DNA from: Protopterus annectens
Taxonomy: Eukaryota > Chordata > Ceratodontiformes > Protopteridae
Direction of reading: 5' to 3'
NCBI RefSeq assembly: GCF_019279795.1
Contig: NC_056749.1
Span: 578,488,665 to 578,552,664, forward strand
Length of the DNA stretch: 64,000 nucleotides
The stretch's first letter is position 1; every line of letters begins with the position of its first letter. The notes below the pieces were generated by a model, which ran no database searches, had not been told where the DNA came from, and saw nothing but the letters and a program-made list of their open reading frames with translations. Made by a program: the position numbers and the translations under genes. Shown here piece after piece: positions 21,340 through 31,850 of the stretch.

Positions 21340-22310
21340 GTAAGAATCATGACCAAGCTGAACAAAGAGGAGACAGTAATCTGAGAAGAATGGAGAAAAA
21401 AAACAAAGGTACTGAAGGAATACTTTGTTTCAGTCTTTACAAAGGAAAGCAAGAGGTGAGAGCTGTGCTGGGAGGGGGGGGGGTGGTGGTGGATGGAAAG
21501 AGCAGTTGACAAACAATGGGATACAGAACAGGTTGATAAAGAATTGCCCTTCATAAGAAAACAAAAAACACAGTGCCCAGAACTGCCCTTCATAAGAAAA
21601 GATAAAACACAGTGTCCAGATGTGCTGTCTTATAGGGCTCTTAAAAATCTGGCCAGATTGCTAACAGATCACCTGACAGTTTTTTCTCTGACCACTATAG
21701 AACTGGTGGCTGGAAGGCATCAAGTGGAGTAGGTATTGTCCAGGGAATTAGGGGTCTGTTAGCCTAACAGCAGAAGCAGCCAGAAAAGGAATCTTATGGA
21801 AAAGGCTTGTCAGATTCCTAGAGGACAACAATTTCCAGGACAACAACCAAATATGGTTCATGGCCAGAGGAAGCTATCAGAAGAACCTGAGATAGTTTTA
21901 AGTATGAGTTACAACCAAACTTACAGAGGACTGTCACTAGTCATGGACTACTTAGAGTTCCCGAGGCCTCTGACTTGGTTCCACAAAAGCAGCTGTTAGA
22001 AAAACTGGCAGGGTTGGGGTAGGATTCAGACTTAGAAACTGGAATGCTTTATGAATGAATGATGGTATGCAGGGGACTGTATTGGGAGGGACAGTATGAG
22101 GAAGAAGCAAAGTGACTGCTGCAGTACTGCAGGGGCTGTCGCTGAGTCCATTATTTTGCAGTATGTTTGTTTCAGCAATTTCTGAAGGAAAACAGAGCAG
22201 GATTAATTTATTTGCTGATGCATTAAAGTTAGATACAGCAGTAAATGATGGGGTAATGATCTAAGGAAAGCTTTGGAAAGGCTAACAAAGTTGGCTAGAA
22301 GTGGCACCAA
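21340..22310 (+). pseudogene. Decayed LINE reverse transcriptase (CR1/L2 group)
   Basis: Pieces in several frames follow the order of a LINE RT: RFLEDNNFQDNNQIWFMARG (about 21812-21871), matching the NNQFGFxxGRS region; AAVLQGLSLSPLFCSMF (about 22118-22170), matching GVPQGSxLSPLLF; then RINLFADALKLDTAVNDG (about 22198-22250), the catalytic FADD box with its second Asp changed to Ala. Upstream, 21410-21450 has an ATLCFSLYKGKQ-like stretch as found before LINE RT fingers. The element is heavily mutated and not the same subfamily as the main CR1 copies. Confidence 0.6.
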
Positions 22311-22952
22311 GTGCTATCCCCTGTGCCATGGCAACTCTGGTTTGAAATACCCCCTGTTAATGACTGGGAGGGGAAGTGTATCTGGCATACCTAACAAACA
22401 CTTTACAGCTACTACAAAATGCATGCTTAAACACTTATGTTTTTAGAAGGTATTTCTATTTCTTATCAATAGCTCTCATTATTGATTCCATAGTCTCACA
22501 AGTTTTCCTTTGGCAGTTAAGGATCCAACAAACCAAAGCTACTAGAATAGTAAATGGTTCTAGCACAACAGGGAATGTAGATTGTGGGCTAAATGACTGT
22601 AGGAACAGAATAGTAGATGCCACCTACAATATCAGAGAGGAATACAAACTCATCAGTATAAAAATGTAACTTTCCTTCATGGGATAGGTCAGATGAGGAG
22701 ATGATGATGATGATGAACTGTGAACTGCATTTGCAGAACAGAAATCTGCCTTGGTGCTAGTCTCACCTCATGTCCCACTTCTCTAAGACGTTTGAAAATG
22801 CCATTTCTTTGCAGGTCATATGGCTGGTACTGCCACCAGAGAAGGCCTAGTTTATTACTGTTATTTTGACTCTTCCTTGAGTGAGGATGAGCAGTAACAA
22901 AAAAAGAAAACAGAAGGATGAGACAGAGGCCCAGCCTAATTGTTTAGCTTGA
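22311..22952. other. Unassigned spacer with short ATG repeat
   Basis: No recognisable gene. A short GATGATGATGATGAT run lies at about 22701-22717. It could mark the 3' end of an old RTE-type insertion, but nothing upstream supports that. Confidence 0.4.
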
Positions 22953-24289
22953 ATGTAAGGCAGGTTTCTGTCCCATGGATGAGTAGTCTGCATTTTAGCT
23001 TGGGCCTGAATTACCTGGCATGTAAGGCAGGTTTCTGTCCCATGGATGAGTAGTCTGCACTTTAGCTTGGTCCTGGATTACCTGGCATGTAAGGCAGGAT
23101 TCTGTCCCATGGATGAGTAGTCTGCACTTTAGCTTGGGCCTGGATTACCTGGCATGTAAGGTAGGTTTCTGCCCCATGGATGAGTAGTCTGCACTTTAGC
23201 TTGGGCCTGGATTTCTTGGCATGTAAGGCAGGTTTCTGTCCCATGGATGAGTAGTCTGCACTTTAGCTTGGGCCTGAATTACCTGGCATGTAAGGCAGGT
23301 TTCTGTCCCATGGATGAGTAGTCTGCACTTTAGCTTGGGCCTGGATTACCTAGCATGTAAGGCAGGTTTCTGTCCCATGGATGAGAAGTCTGCACTTTAG
23401 CTTGGGCCTGAATTACCTGGCATGTTAGGCAGGTTTCTGTCCCATGGATGAGTAGTCTGCACATTAGCTTGGGCCTGGAGTACCTGGCATGTAAGGCAGG
23501 TTTCTGTCCCATGGATGAGTAGTCTGCACTTTAGCTTGGGTCTGGATTACCTGGCATGTAAGGCAGGTTTCTGTCCCATGGATGAGTAGTCTGCACTTCA
23601 GCTTGGGCCTGGATTACCTGGCATGTAAGGCAGGTTTCTGTCCCATGGATGAGTAGTCTGTACTTTAGCTTGGGTCTGGATTACTTGGCATGTAAGGCAG
23701 GTTTCTGTCCCATGGATGAGTAGTCTGCACTTTAGCTTGCGTCTGGATTGCCTGGCATGTAAGGCAGGTTTCTGTCCCATGAGTAGTCTGCACTTTAGCT
23801 TGGGTCTGGATTACCTGGCATGTAAGGCAGGTTTCTGTCCCATGGATGAGTAGTCTGCACTTTAGCTTGGGTGTGGATTACCTGGCATGTAAGGCAGGTT
23901 TCTGTCCCATGGATGAGTAGTCTGCACTTTAGCTTGGGCCTGGGTTACCTGGCATGTAAGGCAGGTTTCTGTCCCATGGATGAGTAGTCTGCACTTTAGT
24001 TTGAGTCTAAATTACTTGGTATGTAAGGCAGGTTTCTGTCCCATGGATGAAAAGTCTGCACTTTAGCTTGGGCCTGAATTACCTGGCATGTAAGGCAGGT
24101 TTCTGTCCCATGGATGAGTAGTCTGCACTTTAGCTTGGGCCTGGATTACCAGGCATGTAAGGCAGGTTTCTGTCCCATGGATGAGTAGTCTGCACTTTAG
24201 CTAGGGTCTGGATTACCTGGCATGTAAGGCAGGTTTCTGTCCCATGGATGAGTAGTCTGCACTTTAGCTTGGGTCTGAATTACCTGGCA
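22953..24289. repeat. 67-bp minisatellite, about 20 copies
   Basis: The unit runs AAGGCAGGTTTCTGTCCCAT, GGATGAGTAGTCTGCACTTT, AGCTTGGGCCTGGATTACCT, GGCATGT. About 20 copies fill 1337 bp with a few substitutions each; one copy near 23780 has lost 5-6 bp. Because 67 is not a multiple of three, any open frame visits all three phases of the unit, giving the repeated 60-codon minus-strand stretches at 23062, 23330 and 23598. Those are spaced exactly four units (268 bp) and are by-products of the repeat, not genes. Confidence 0.95.
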
Positions 24290-24755
24290 CTATCAAGTAT
24301 GAAGAAGTACAATGAATATTAAATAGATTAATGTTAGGATTGCTAGTGTGTTGAAATTGTCCCGGTATCCAACAGAAAGAGTCCAACTGGGAAAGTCTAG
24401 GAATCCTGATGTGACAATCGAACTCCCTCTAGCTTTCTTCATCTGGTTGATATGCCTGTATCTGGGAGATGCATGAGGCTATCAACCTGTCTGCTTTCAT
24501 TATATTTTTCTAATTCTTATTCATGTCCTACAAGGTATTATCAGTAAAGCCATATTCACAAAGTGTGTACTTTTTTGTTTCATGTTTTTGTATTCTAATT
24601 AGCATATTGCATTATTACTTCATGCTTACTTTTTGCTTTCTTTTGACACCAGTGTGTTTAAAAAAAAACATCTGCACATGCACATCAGCTGTGGTTATTA
24701 TAACACAATATTTGCTTAACCTATGGTAATTGACTAATGCTCCGAAATGTGCCAG
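24290..24755. other. Unassigned spacer
   Basis: AT-rich, no gene or repeat recognised. Confidence 0.4.
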
Positions 24756-24759
24756 GTTT

Positions 24760-24895
24760 CAGGGCTGACCCAGGACCTTTGATCTGGCAGTGTGACTTGC
24801 CCAAAGTTATATAAGAGTGGACATGGAAGGAATTGAGCAAAAGTCTGCAAATTGCACTTCACTGTCACCTCTAAACTATGCTGCCAGCACTAAAT
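24760..24895 (+). mobile_element. MIR-like (CORE-SINE) 3' part
   Basis: GTGTGACTTGCCCAAAGTTA followed by GAGTGGACATGGAAGGAATT, a GCACTTCACTGTCACC stretch and CTATGCTGCC follows the order of the MIR/L2 3' region (TGACTTGCCCAAGGTCA, then GGATTxGAACC and CACTATGC). The match is diverged, as expected for a very old insertion. It could equally be the 3' end of an L2 LINE. Confidence 0.45.
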
Positions 24896-25814
24896 GTGCA
24901 CTAAATCAATTGTCAAATAAAATATTATTATAGTGATGAATCTTGTACACTGAACAAATGGCCTTAAACAAAATGAGTTAAACATATGTGCAATCCTGAT
25001 AGAGTAAAAGCAATCTAGTGTCCATATCCGGCTGGTAAATATACCACTTTTGTAAACTTGGTTTTAAGACTGTCCTTTACTTCAGAATAATATAAGAACT
25101 ATTCACTTATGCAAATTACTATGAAGAGCACATTGACAGTTTATCACCCACCTTGACAGAATCAGATCTTGGTACAGCATGTCACAAGAGGTCAATGTGG
25201 TGTCAGACTACCAGTTTTTCATTATTTTAATAGCAGGTGTCACACAGGTATTTGTGGCTTGTATAGAATTATAGGTAGTTGACATTAAGGGGATTTTCTA
25301 TTAGTGGATTAGTGTATCATGTAATCTTCCTTGGGCAGTTCACTACAGGCTCTTTGGATGTACTTTATGTCTAATGTCTCTTCATTTATTCAACTTTACA
25401 GCATGCTTTTCAGTTTGTATATATACTGTACAGAATTAGAATTAAACTTAATTTGTCACAAGTTATCACAGGGGATTGAGACTACGAGTCGCTTCCTGTA
25501 GGCCGAGGTTTGATTTTTCCCGCCTTCATTTTCCTACTGTCTGACTTAATCAAATAGTGCTTTGGGAAACTGGGCTATGCTTCTCAGTGGTCTCTTGGAC
25601 TTTATGCTCAGTAACTCTATTTAAACATATGATGATATTATCAGTTACTGAATTTTATTTTACTCTCAAATTGTTCTGTTAAAGCTGATTTCTGCAGTTT
25701 GTAAGCTCCTTTTCTGGATGTTTCTGTAGTATAATATCCACATGCAATAACAATTTTCCCAAGTTGATGGAAAAAGACTCACTTTCATGTCTATTTTTGC
25801 ACTGGCATATTTTT
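24896..25814. other. Unassigned AT-rich spacer
   Basis: No gene. Part of it (about 25312-25400, ATGTAATCTTCCTTGGGCAG) resembles 50680-50770, suggesting a shared old repeat that I cannot name. Confidence 0.4.
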
Positions 25815-26036
25815 AACATAAAAATTGCTAAAATTCTGATAAATTTAGTTACTAACCTTACTCTAACAAGTAATTCATTTTTTATTTTCTACTAAATGAC
25901 CAAACCTTTAATTACATTTTTTCAATTGTTCGTTGAAAATGTCTTCACTATAACCACTAGAATCTGTCATGCTTTATGAAAACTTGTCATAAAATTCAAA
26001 AGTAACTCTGGACTCAAAATATTTGAGCTGTATCAG

Positions 26037-26948
26037 ATGAGGGGGGGAGATGTGGGTATCCCCTCCACACTAGCAGGGGGAAGGAGGAGGTTTTGTACAT
26101 GGAACATTGTTTCAAACAACAAAAAGGATTTTAACATTTACAATCTGAGTTCCACATTTATTACAGAAGGGCAAGCCTGTTTATTTGATAAGGGTATGAC
26201 CTTTGTACCAACTAAAAGAGGTAGGGTAGCAGAATCCCTAATTGATTTAAAGGTATATACTAGAAAATTAAACTGCAATACAGTGATTTTAGATCATTTT
26301 AATTATAGTGGTGACATGGACATCCTTAAGAGACCTATACTTTATAAACCACCTTTGCATCCAGCCATCACCTTTTTTGAAAAATTGTGTGAATGGGACA
26401 TTAGGTCCCTTTTTAAATATACAAATTTCAAAAATGTTACCAATTTTTGTATGGGAGAAAAGTTTTTATTAAAAGAAATTTGTGAAAAATAGGGATTTAA
26501 GGATAATAAAACCTGACAAAAGCGGAGGTTTGGTGGTTATAGACACAAATGACTATATTTCCAAAATGGAGGAAATTCTACTTTCTGAAAACTATGAGGA
26601 AACATCTAGAAATCAATTAATTTTAGCATTTTCTAAAATAGAACTCTTATTTATGATTTATTAATGCAAGGCCAAATTTCAGGAACTGAATATAAATATT
26701 TTAAGATCGAATATCCATGGATCCCTAGTATTTTCAGTATCCCTAAAATTCACATGTGCATCACTAATCCACCTTTGCACCCAATTGTTGATGCAAAAGT
26801 CTCTAAGATATATGGTATGGACAATTTTATTTATTTTAAGTTAAAAGAAGTGTTAAATAATGAGAGCCATATATACAGAGATTCATGGGACCTTTTTCTG
26901 AAAATATTTTTATTAAAGTTCGCATTTAAGTATCATTCATCACATTAA
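26037..26948 (+). pseudogene. PLE-B ORF: N-terminal domain and RT fingers
   Basis: Three open pieces overlap or abut (26037-26492, 26482-26664, 26664-26948), each shifted in frame. The first has an N-terminal domain that recurs at 40690-40950 (RVAESLIDLKVYTRKLN, GDMDILKRPILYKPPLHP), so it is a real family domain. The second has KPDKSGGLVVIDTNDY and the third YKYFKIEYPWIPSIFSIPKI. The RT motif A to xDD core, expected next, is absent after 26940. It lies in the same frame order as PLE-E at 40.9-41.3 kb. Confidence 0.75.
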
Positions 26949-27169
26949 GATACAAAATTGAAATAGATCAACCTTTACAGAGAAAACAAATTATAACAAA
27001 AAAGTTCAGAGACCTGTGAGTGCTCAGTAAACATCCCAAGAAACACAGCGAATAGTAAAATCCAAAGCAGAAAGTTGTGAAGAGATGAAACCAGGCTGCT
27101 TTCGTAATTTAAAGAAAAGTTTAGGGGACTATTCTGCTTCATTTATAAGAAAAAAGATGCTTAAAACAA

Positions 27170-27665
27170 ATGTTATGTTACCCAAAAAAGCTTATTAGTG
27201 ACAGACCTCGATACAGTAATAAAACAACTGATAAAGCTGTGACAAGACCATGCCATTCTTGTAATTACTGCAATTTTTTAGACAGTTCAGGTATATTTTT
27301 TCACCCAGATCAAAAGAGAAAGTATGTGTTCAATGTTTCTGTTACTTGCAACACTGAACACAAAGTGTAATGGGCTTGCTACATTGTATGTTAAAAGATC
27401 ATATAAGAGAGCATTTATATAACATTAAAAATGGCTCAATGAGTAATGCCCTATCTAAACATGTGAAAGAAACTTCCACAGCACATGGTTTTAAATTTCA
27501 GGTTATGGGTAAAGTTGAGGTGAATTAACGAAAAGGTGACATAACAAATTTAACTGAATGTTTGGAAAGTGAATGGATAGCTAGGTTAAGAACTGATTAT
27601 GGTTCAGGTTTAAATGAGAAAATACCTTTTAAACCATTGTTGAAGGCATTTCCACATTTTAGATG
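27170..27665 (+). pseudogene. PLE-B cysteine motif and GIY-YIG remnant
   Basis: The 66-codon open piece has PCHSCNYCNFLDSSG, the C-x2-C-x2-C cluster that precedes the nuclease in PLEs, and a VFNVSVTCNT strand. After stops come pieces equivalent to the KERIYEH helix (DHIRERYL-like near 27400), SNALSKHVKETS, then VESEWIARLRTDYGSGLNEK near 27570-27620, the Arg/Glu helix and GLN ending typical of PLE nucleases. Confidence 0.65.
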
Positions 27666-28039
27666 AAAGCTTTGTATATATTGTAGGCTATTGCATTATG
27701 AATTGCATTGTGTATACTATTTGTTTTTATGTTAGCTTTTCTTTAAGTGTTAATTGGTTTGTTAAACATGTGATCAGGTGTGTATATAAGCTGCTTTTGC
27801 AGCCTTAGTTCTTTTAAATATCTGATGAAGCAGCATTCATAACTGTAAAAGGGTTCATTTTATTCTGGAATAAACTTTTTTATCTTATAAAAGCAGCCTG
27901 GTTTCATCTCTACACAACTTTCTGGTTTGGAAATTATAACAAATAACTATTTACAAAGGTGTCTACTGTTTAACTATATGACCAGATATTTCTTGTACCT
28001 TTGTAGTGAAATAATATAGAAAAAGGTTTTTATGTTATT

Positions 28040-31000
28040 ATTATATTCAGATTTGTTTATTCCACAGTTCTTCAAGTTTTATCCAGATGTTAGAAGAAGT
28101 TGTAACTCTGGATGTCCTCTTCTTGATTGTCTAAAGTTCATAGAGACAGACTTCAGTTGCCAAATTCACAAATTCTTTCATTGTAGGTATTTGCTCACGT
28201 TTCCAGTTTTTGGTAATTGTCTTCCTTGCTATTGAAAGTAGACTCCATAATAGTGAGTAGTTTATTTTCTTTACGCAGTCAGGAATCGGTGTATTAAACA
28301 AAATTAGTTTTTTTATTTAATGTAAATTTATCATTGAACAAAGATTGCAAAAAGACATTGACATTTTCCCAAAATGATTTGACAACTGTAAATTCAATAA
28401 ACATAAATAGCCAATCACATGCTTTGCACCTCCAAGTATTTTCTTTTTATACATTAATTCTATTGTGTGAGGTGTTTCGAATATTGTATGCATGGACTTC
28501 CATGTATATAATCTCCAACTTAAGGATGAAGTAGTTTGTTTAGAGGATATCAGTATATTTTTTCTATCTTCTTTGCTAGGTTCATATTTATTTATAATCT
28601 GGAAGTATTCCCAGTAGTTCTCTTTGATATATTCCTCAACATTTTTGTTAGTTTTATATATTTTAGAAAGTAAACCTTTATCAGATATTTCTTGATTTAC
28701 TAATGGTATCATTTGATCTATAAATGTTGGTACTTTGTTTCTTTTTGATAATTGTATTAAGTTGATTCTATTTTCTAAATCTTGTCTGTAATTTTGTATG
28801 TCTAACCACATATCTTTATCCAAGTCAAATGTACTTAATATGCTCTCATTTTTTTATTTCCATCCATCATTTGATATCAGTAAATCAAATTGTTTTCCTT
28901 AAGTTTAAGCATTTTTTTCTAAATTAAAATTACATAAATTATTATGGGTGCAGGCTATTGGAAATAATAAGAAAAACAAAGCTTTGTATCCAGGATATTT
29001 ATATATAAAATTTCTAAGCATCTTTAGTATCACTGTGATGTAGTTAGAGTTGATCCTGGCATTTTTATTTTCAACAATAAAGTATTTCAACATCCATAAG
29101 AAATTATTTATCTCATTTTGTTGTTTGTATTGTGACTGTTGTGAGTGTAAACATATATTCTCTTGTATGCTCTTCCTTTTTGCAATATAGCTTTTATTTA
29201 ACCATATAATAATTGTTTTAAGAATTGATGAGACTGAGTATAATTCAATCTTTGACATACAATTTCTACCCAATGACCAATCTCTTCTATGATGGTTTAA
29301 ACTTAATCTAGGTTTGTTGGGATATCAGAGAAATTTCAGTATTATAGAATTGAATTCCTGAATATCTTTTTAGATGGGGGCAACAATAAGGATTGTATTA
29401 GATATAGAATCTTTGGAAGTATGATCATTTTTATTATAGAAAGTCTTTCATCCATCTTGAAGGTAAACTTATTCCATTTGTTAACTAGTGCTTTAATATT
29501 ATCTAGAATGTTTTTATAGTTTTCCTCTATGTTTTATGCTTCCTTTTAAAATTATTCCAAGATAAGTTATTTGCTATTTTGTTCTACATATTTAGAAAAT
29601 CTGTCATCCATATCATTGTTTTTTTCATTTATAAGCAGAATTTTTGTTTTATTTTTCATTAAAAGTTAGTTCAGATTTTTTTCTAGAATACCTTTACTGC
29701 ATTAAAAACTACTCTAAGAGAATTTCTATTATCTTTTAATGTCAAGAGAATATCATCTGCAAATAATAGTATTCTGGAATCTAAATTAGTATTTATCTGT
29801 AGTCCTTGAATATCTGACTCCAATCTTATAAAATTTGCAAAAGGTTCAGTGATTAATGTGAATAAAAGTGGCGAGAGTGGGCAGCCCTCTTTAGTTCCCT
29901 TAATAATTGGAATTGACTTGGATAAAAAAGAACCGACTTTTATATATGCCACAGAGTTAACATAAAGTTGGTTAATGAGTTGGGAGAAACATTTTGAAAA
30001 GTTATATTCCTCGAGAACCCAAAATAGATAATTCCAGCTTACAGTGTCAAAAGAACTGTTTATGTCTAAACTTAAGGATTAGTCCTTGTTTTCTGCTTTC
30101 AGTAAAATCTATTCTGGATAAAACTCTTTTGATATTGTCATATTTATTTCTGTTTGCTATAAATCCAGTTTGATCTTCATTGATCAAATGTCGTAAAATT
30201 ATTTGTAGTATTGTAACATGTATAGCTCTAAGGTTTTTATAATCAATATTTAAAACAGATATCAGTCTATATGAGGAATAATTTGCTGGATTTTTATCTG
30301 CTTTCAATATTGAGGTAATAAATGTGTACTTCCAAGACTGGGGTACTTTGTTTGGATCTTTAACTGATATAAAGACTTTATGTAGTATTTGAATTGCTTA
30401 CTTTGGCATTATCTTATATAACTCTGATATTATGCCATCATTCCCAGGAGCTTTATTTGGTTTTAGGTTTTTAATTTGATTTTTAATTTCAACCAATTAT
30501 GTGGGTTTATCTATTAATTTCTTTTGGTCCCCTGATAATCCCTTGTTAATATATTTTTAATGAACATTTTGATTATATCTTGGGAGTCCATCTTTACTTT
30601 ATTTTGATTAACTTTATTAAAATAGATTCTAAATATTTTTAAGAACTCATCAATGTCTGTTACATTTTTTACTTTCAGGTGATTACATTTTGGTAATATG
30701 ATTGGATTTATTAATCAATTTAGTTTTAGAAGCTAATTCATGCATTGATTAAGGATTTACTGAGTAATTAATTTGATCTTCTCTAAACTTATCGTAGTTT
30801 TATGATTTAGAATCTCTAACTATTTTTTCTTTAATATACCTATTTCTTCCATTTTTTTATCTTGTATTATTTGTTTTGTTGCTGATTATAAATGTTCTCC
30901 TGTATATAAGTTAGATCTTTATCCCATTGTTTCTTTTAATGGCATACCATTTTTTATTCTGCCATTTAAATATGCTTTTAAAGCATCCCATATATATATT

Positions 31001-31850
31001 TCAGACACTTCACCTTTATTACTTTCTAAAAATGTTTGTACCTCTTTGTTAATGAAATCTTTAAATTCCTTTAAGTTCGTTATATAAGCTGGTATCCTTT
31101 TTATAGTAATCTTTCTATTGATGTTAATCTGTAATTCAAATGTTATAGCATTATGGTCTGAAAGTGGGAGTGTGATTGTCTTTACTTTGCTCAGCTTAGA
31201 TATTAAGTTATTTGAAATGCATACCCTATCTTTTCTTGAATAGAAGTTATGACTATGTGAGAAATATGTGTAAAAGAGAGAGCAGAGGTCTGAGAATTCA
31301 TTAATGTCTTTGATTTGTATTAAATCTATAAGGTTTTTCAGTTCTTTTGCTGATGCTGGCATTCTTCTTTTTTTAATTGTACTAATATGATCATTGTTTA
31401 ATATACAGTTAAAATCTACTGTTATAATGATCTGACCTTTTGAATGTTGAGCTATTTTTTCCAATTGTGTCTTGACTGATTTTATGCCAATAGCTGGTAT
31501 TCAGTAAACATTTATAAGCAAATATAAAGCTCCATTAAATTCAATATCTACTGAGCAGAGCATGCCTTTGTCATCTTTATACTCATTAACTACTTTAGGC
31601 AAAGGTAAGGAGTTTCTCCACAGTATAGCCACCCCCTCTTCTTCTGCTTAAATTGAGAACTACTTAAAACTACAAAATGTTTTGAATTAAGTTTGATTAT
31701 ATCTTCCTGTAACAAGTGAGTTTCTTGTAGGAAAACAATTTGTGAAATATGCAAATTTAGAGCCCTACTTAAATTGCTTCTCTTGCAGCGATTATTTAGT
31801 CCATTTATGTTGCTGGAAATGCATTTTGGTTTTATCATGTTCAAAATATT
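28040..31850 (-). pseudogene. L1/Tx1-clade LINE ORF2 (APE and RT)
   Basis: Reading down the minus strand from 31844: ISSNINGLNNRCKRSNL and VFLQETHLL (APE block with catalytic Glu); ITVDFNCILNNDHISTIKK, then FYSRKDRVCI and LPLSDHNAI (APE C-terminus, 31464-30919), with VDFN for the usual GDFN; IYIWDALKAYLNGRI linker; SYRLISVLNIDYKNL and EDQTGFIANR (RT fingers, 30307-30100); GTKEGCPLSPLLFTLITEP and LLFADDILLTL (29952-29740), both catalytic Asp kept; and a C-terminal region (28823-28050) ending ARKTITKNWKREQIPTMK. The order and motifs place it with L1/Tx1-type LINEs. Frameshifts and stops throughout show it is inactive. Very AT-rich, unlike the CR1 copies. Confidence 0.85.

Larger units (their letters stand above)
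25815..27940 (+). mobile_element. Penelope-like element PLE-B
   Basis: The 5' 220 bp (to about 26035) match the remnant at 58.84-59.06 kb, fixing a common leader. The coding part then gives an N-terminal domain (26037-26492), IIKPDKSGGLVVIDTNDY (26507-26560) and WIPSIFSIPKIHMCI (26717-26760), both PLE RT finger motifs, and HPIVDAKVSKIYG. The RT catalytic core is missing. After 26950 the sequence jumps to the cysteine region (CHSCNYCNFL, 27250) and a decayed endonuclease tail ending LKAFPHFR at 27665. The 3' region has CTGATGA (27823) and an AATAAAC at 27870. A 35-bp inverted repeat joins 27068-27102 to 27890-27924. Confidence 0.8.

Noticed and set aside
23062..23780. Three similar 60-codon minus-strand ORFs with MGQKPALHA starts
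   Set aside because: They are spaced exactly four 67-bp units and are by-products of the minisatellite; there is no other coding evidence.
23000..24289. CRISPR-like array of regular repeats
   Set aside because: The repeats are directly tandem with no unique spacers, and the genome is a vertebrate one.
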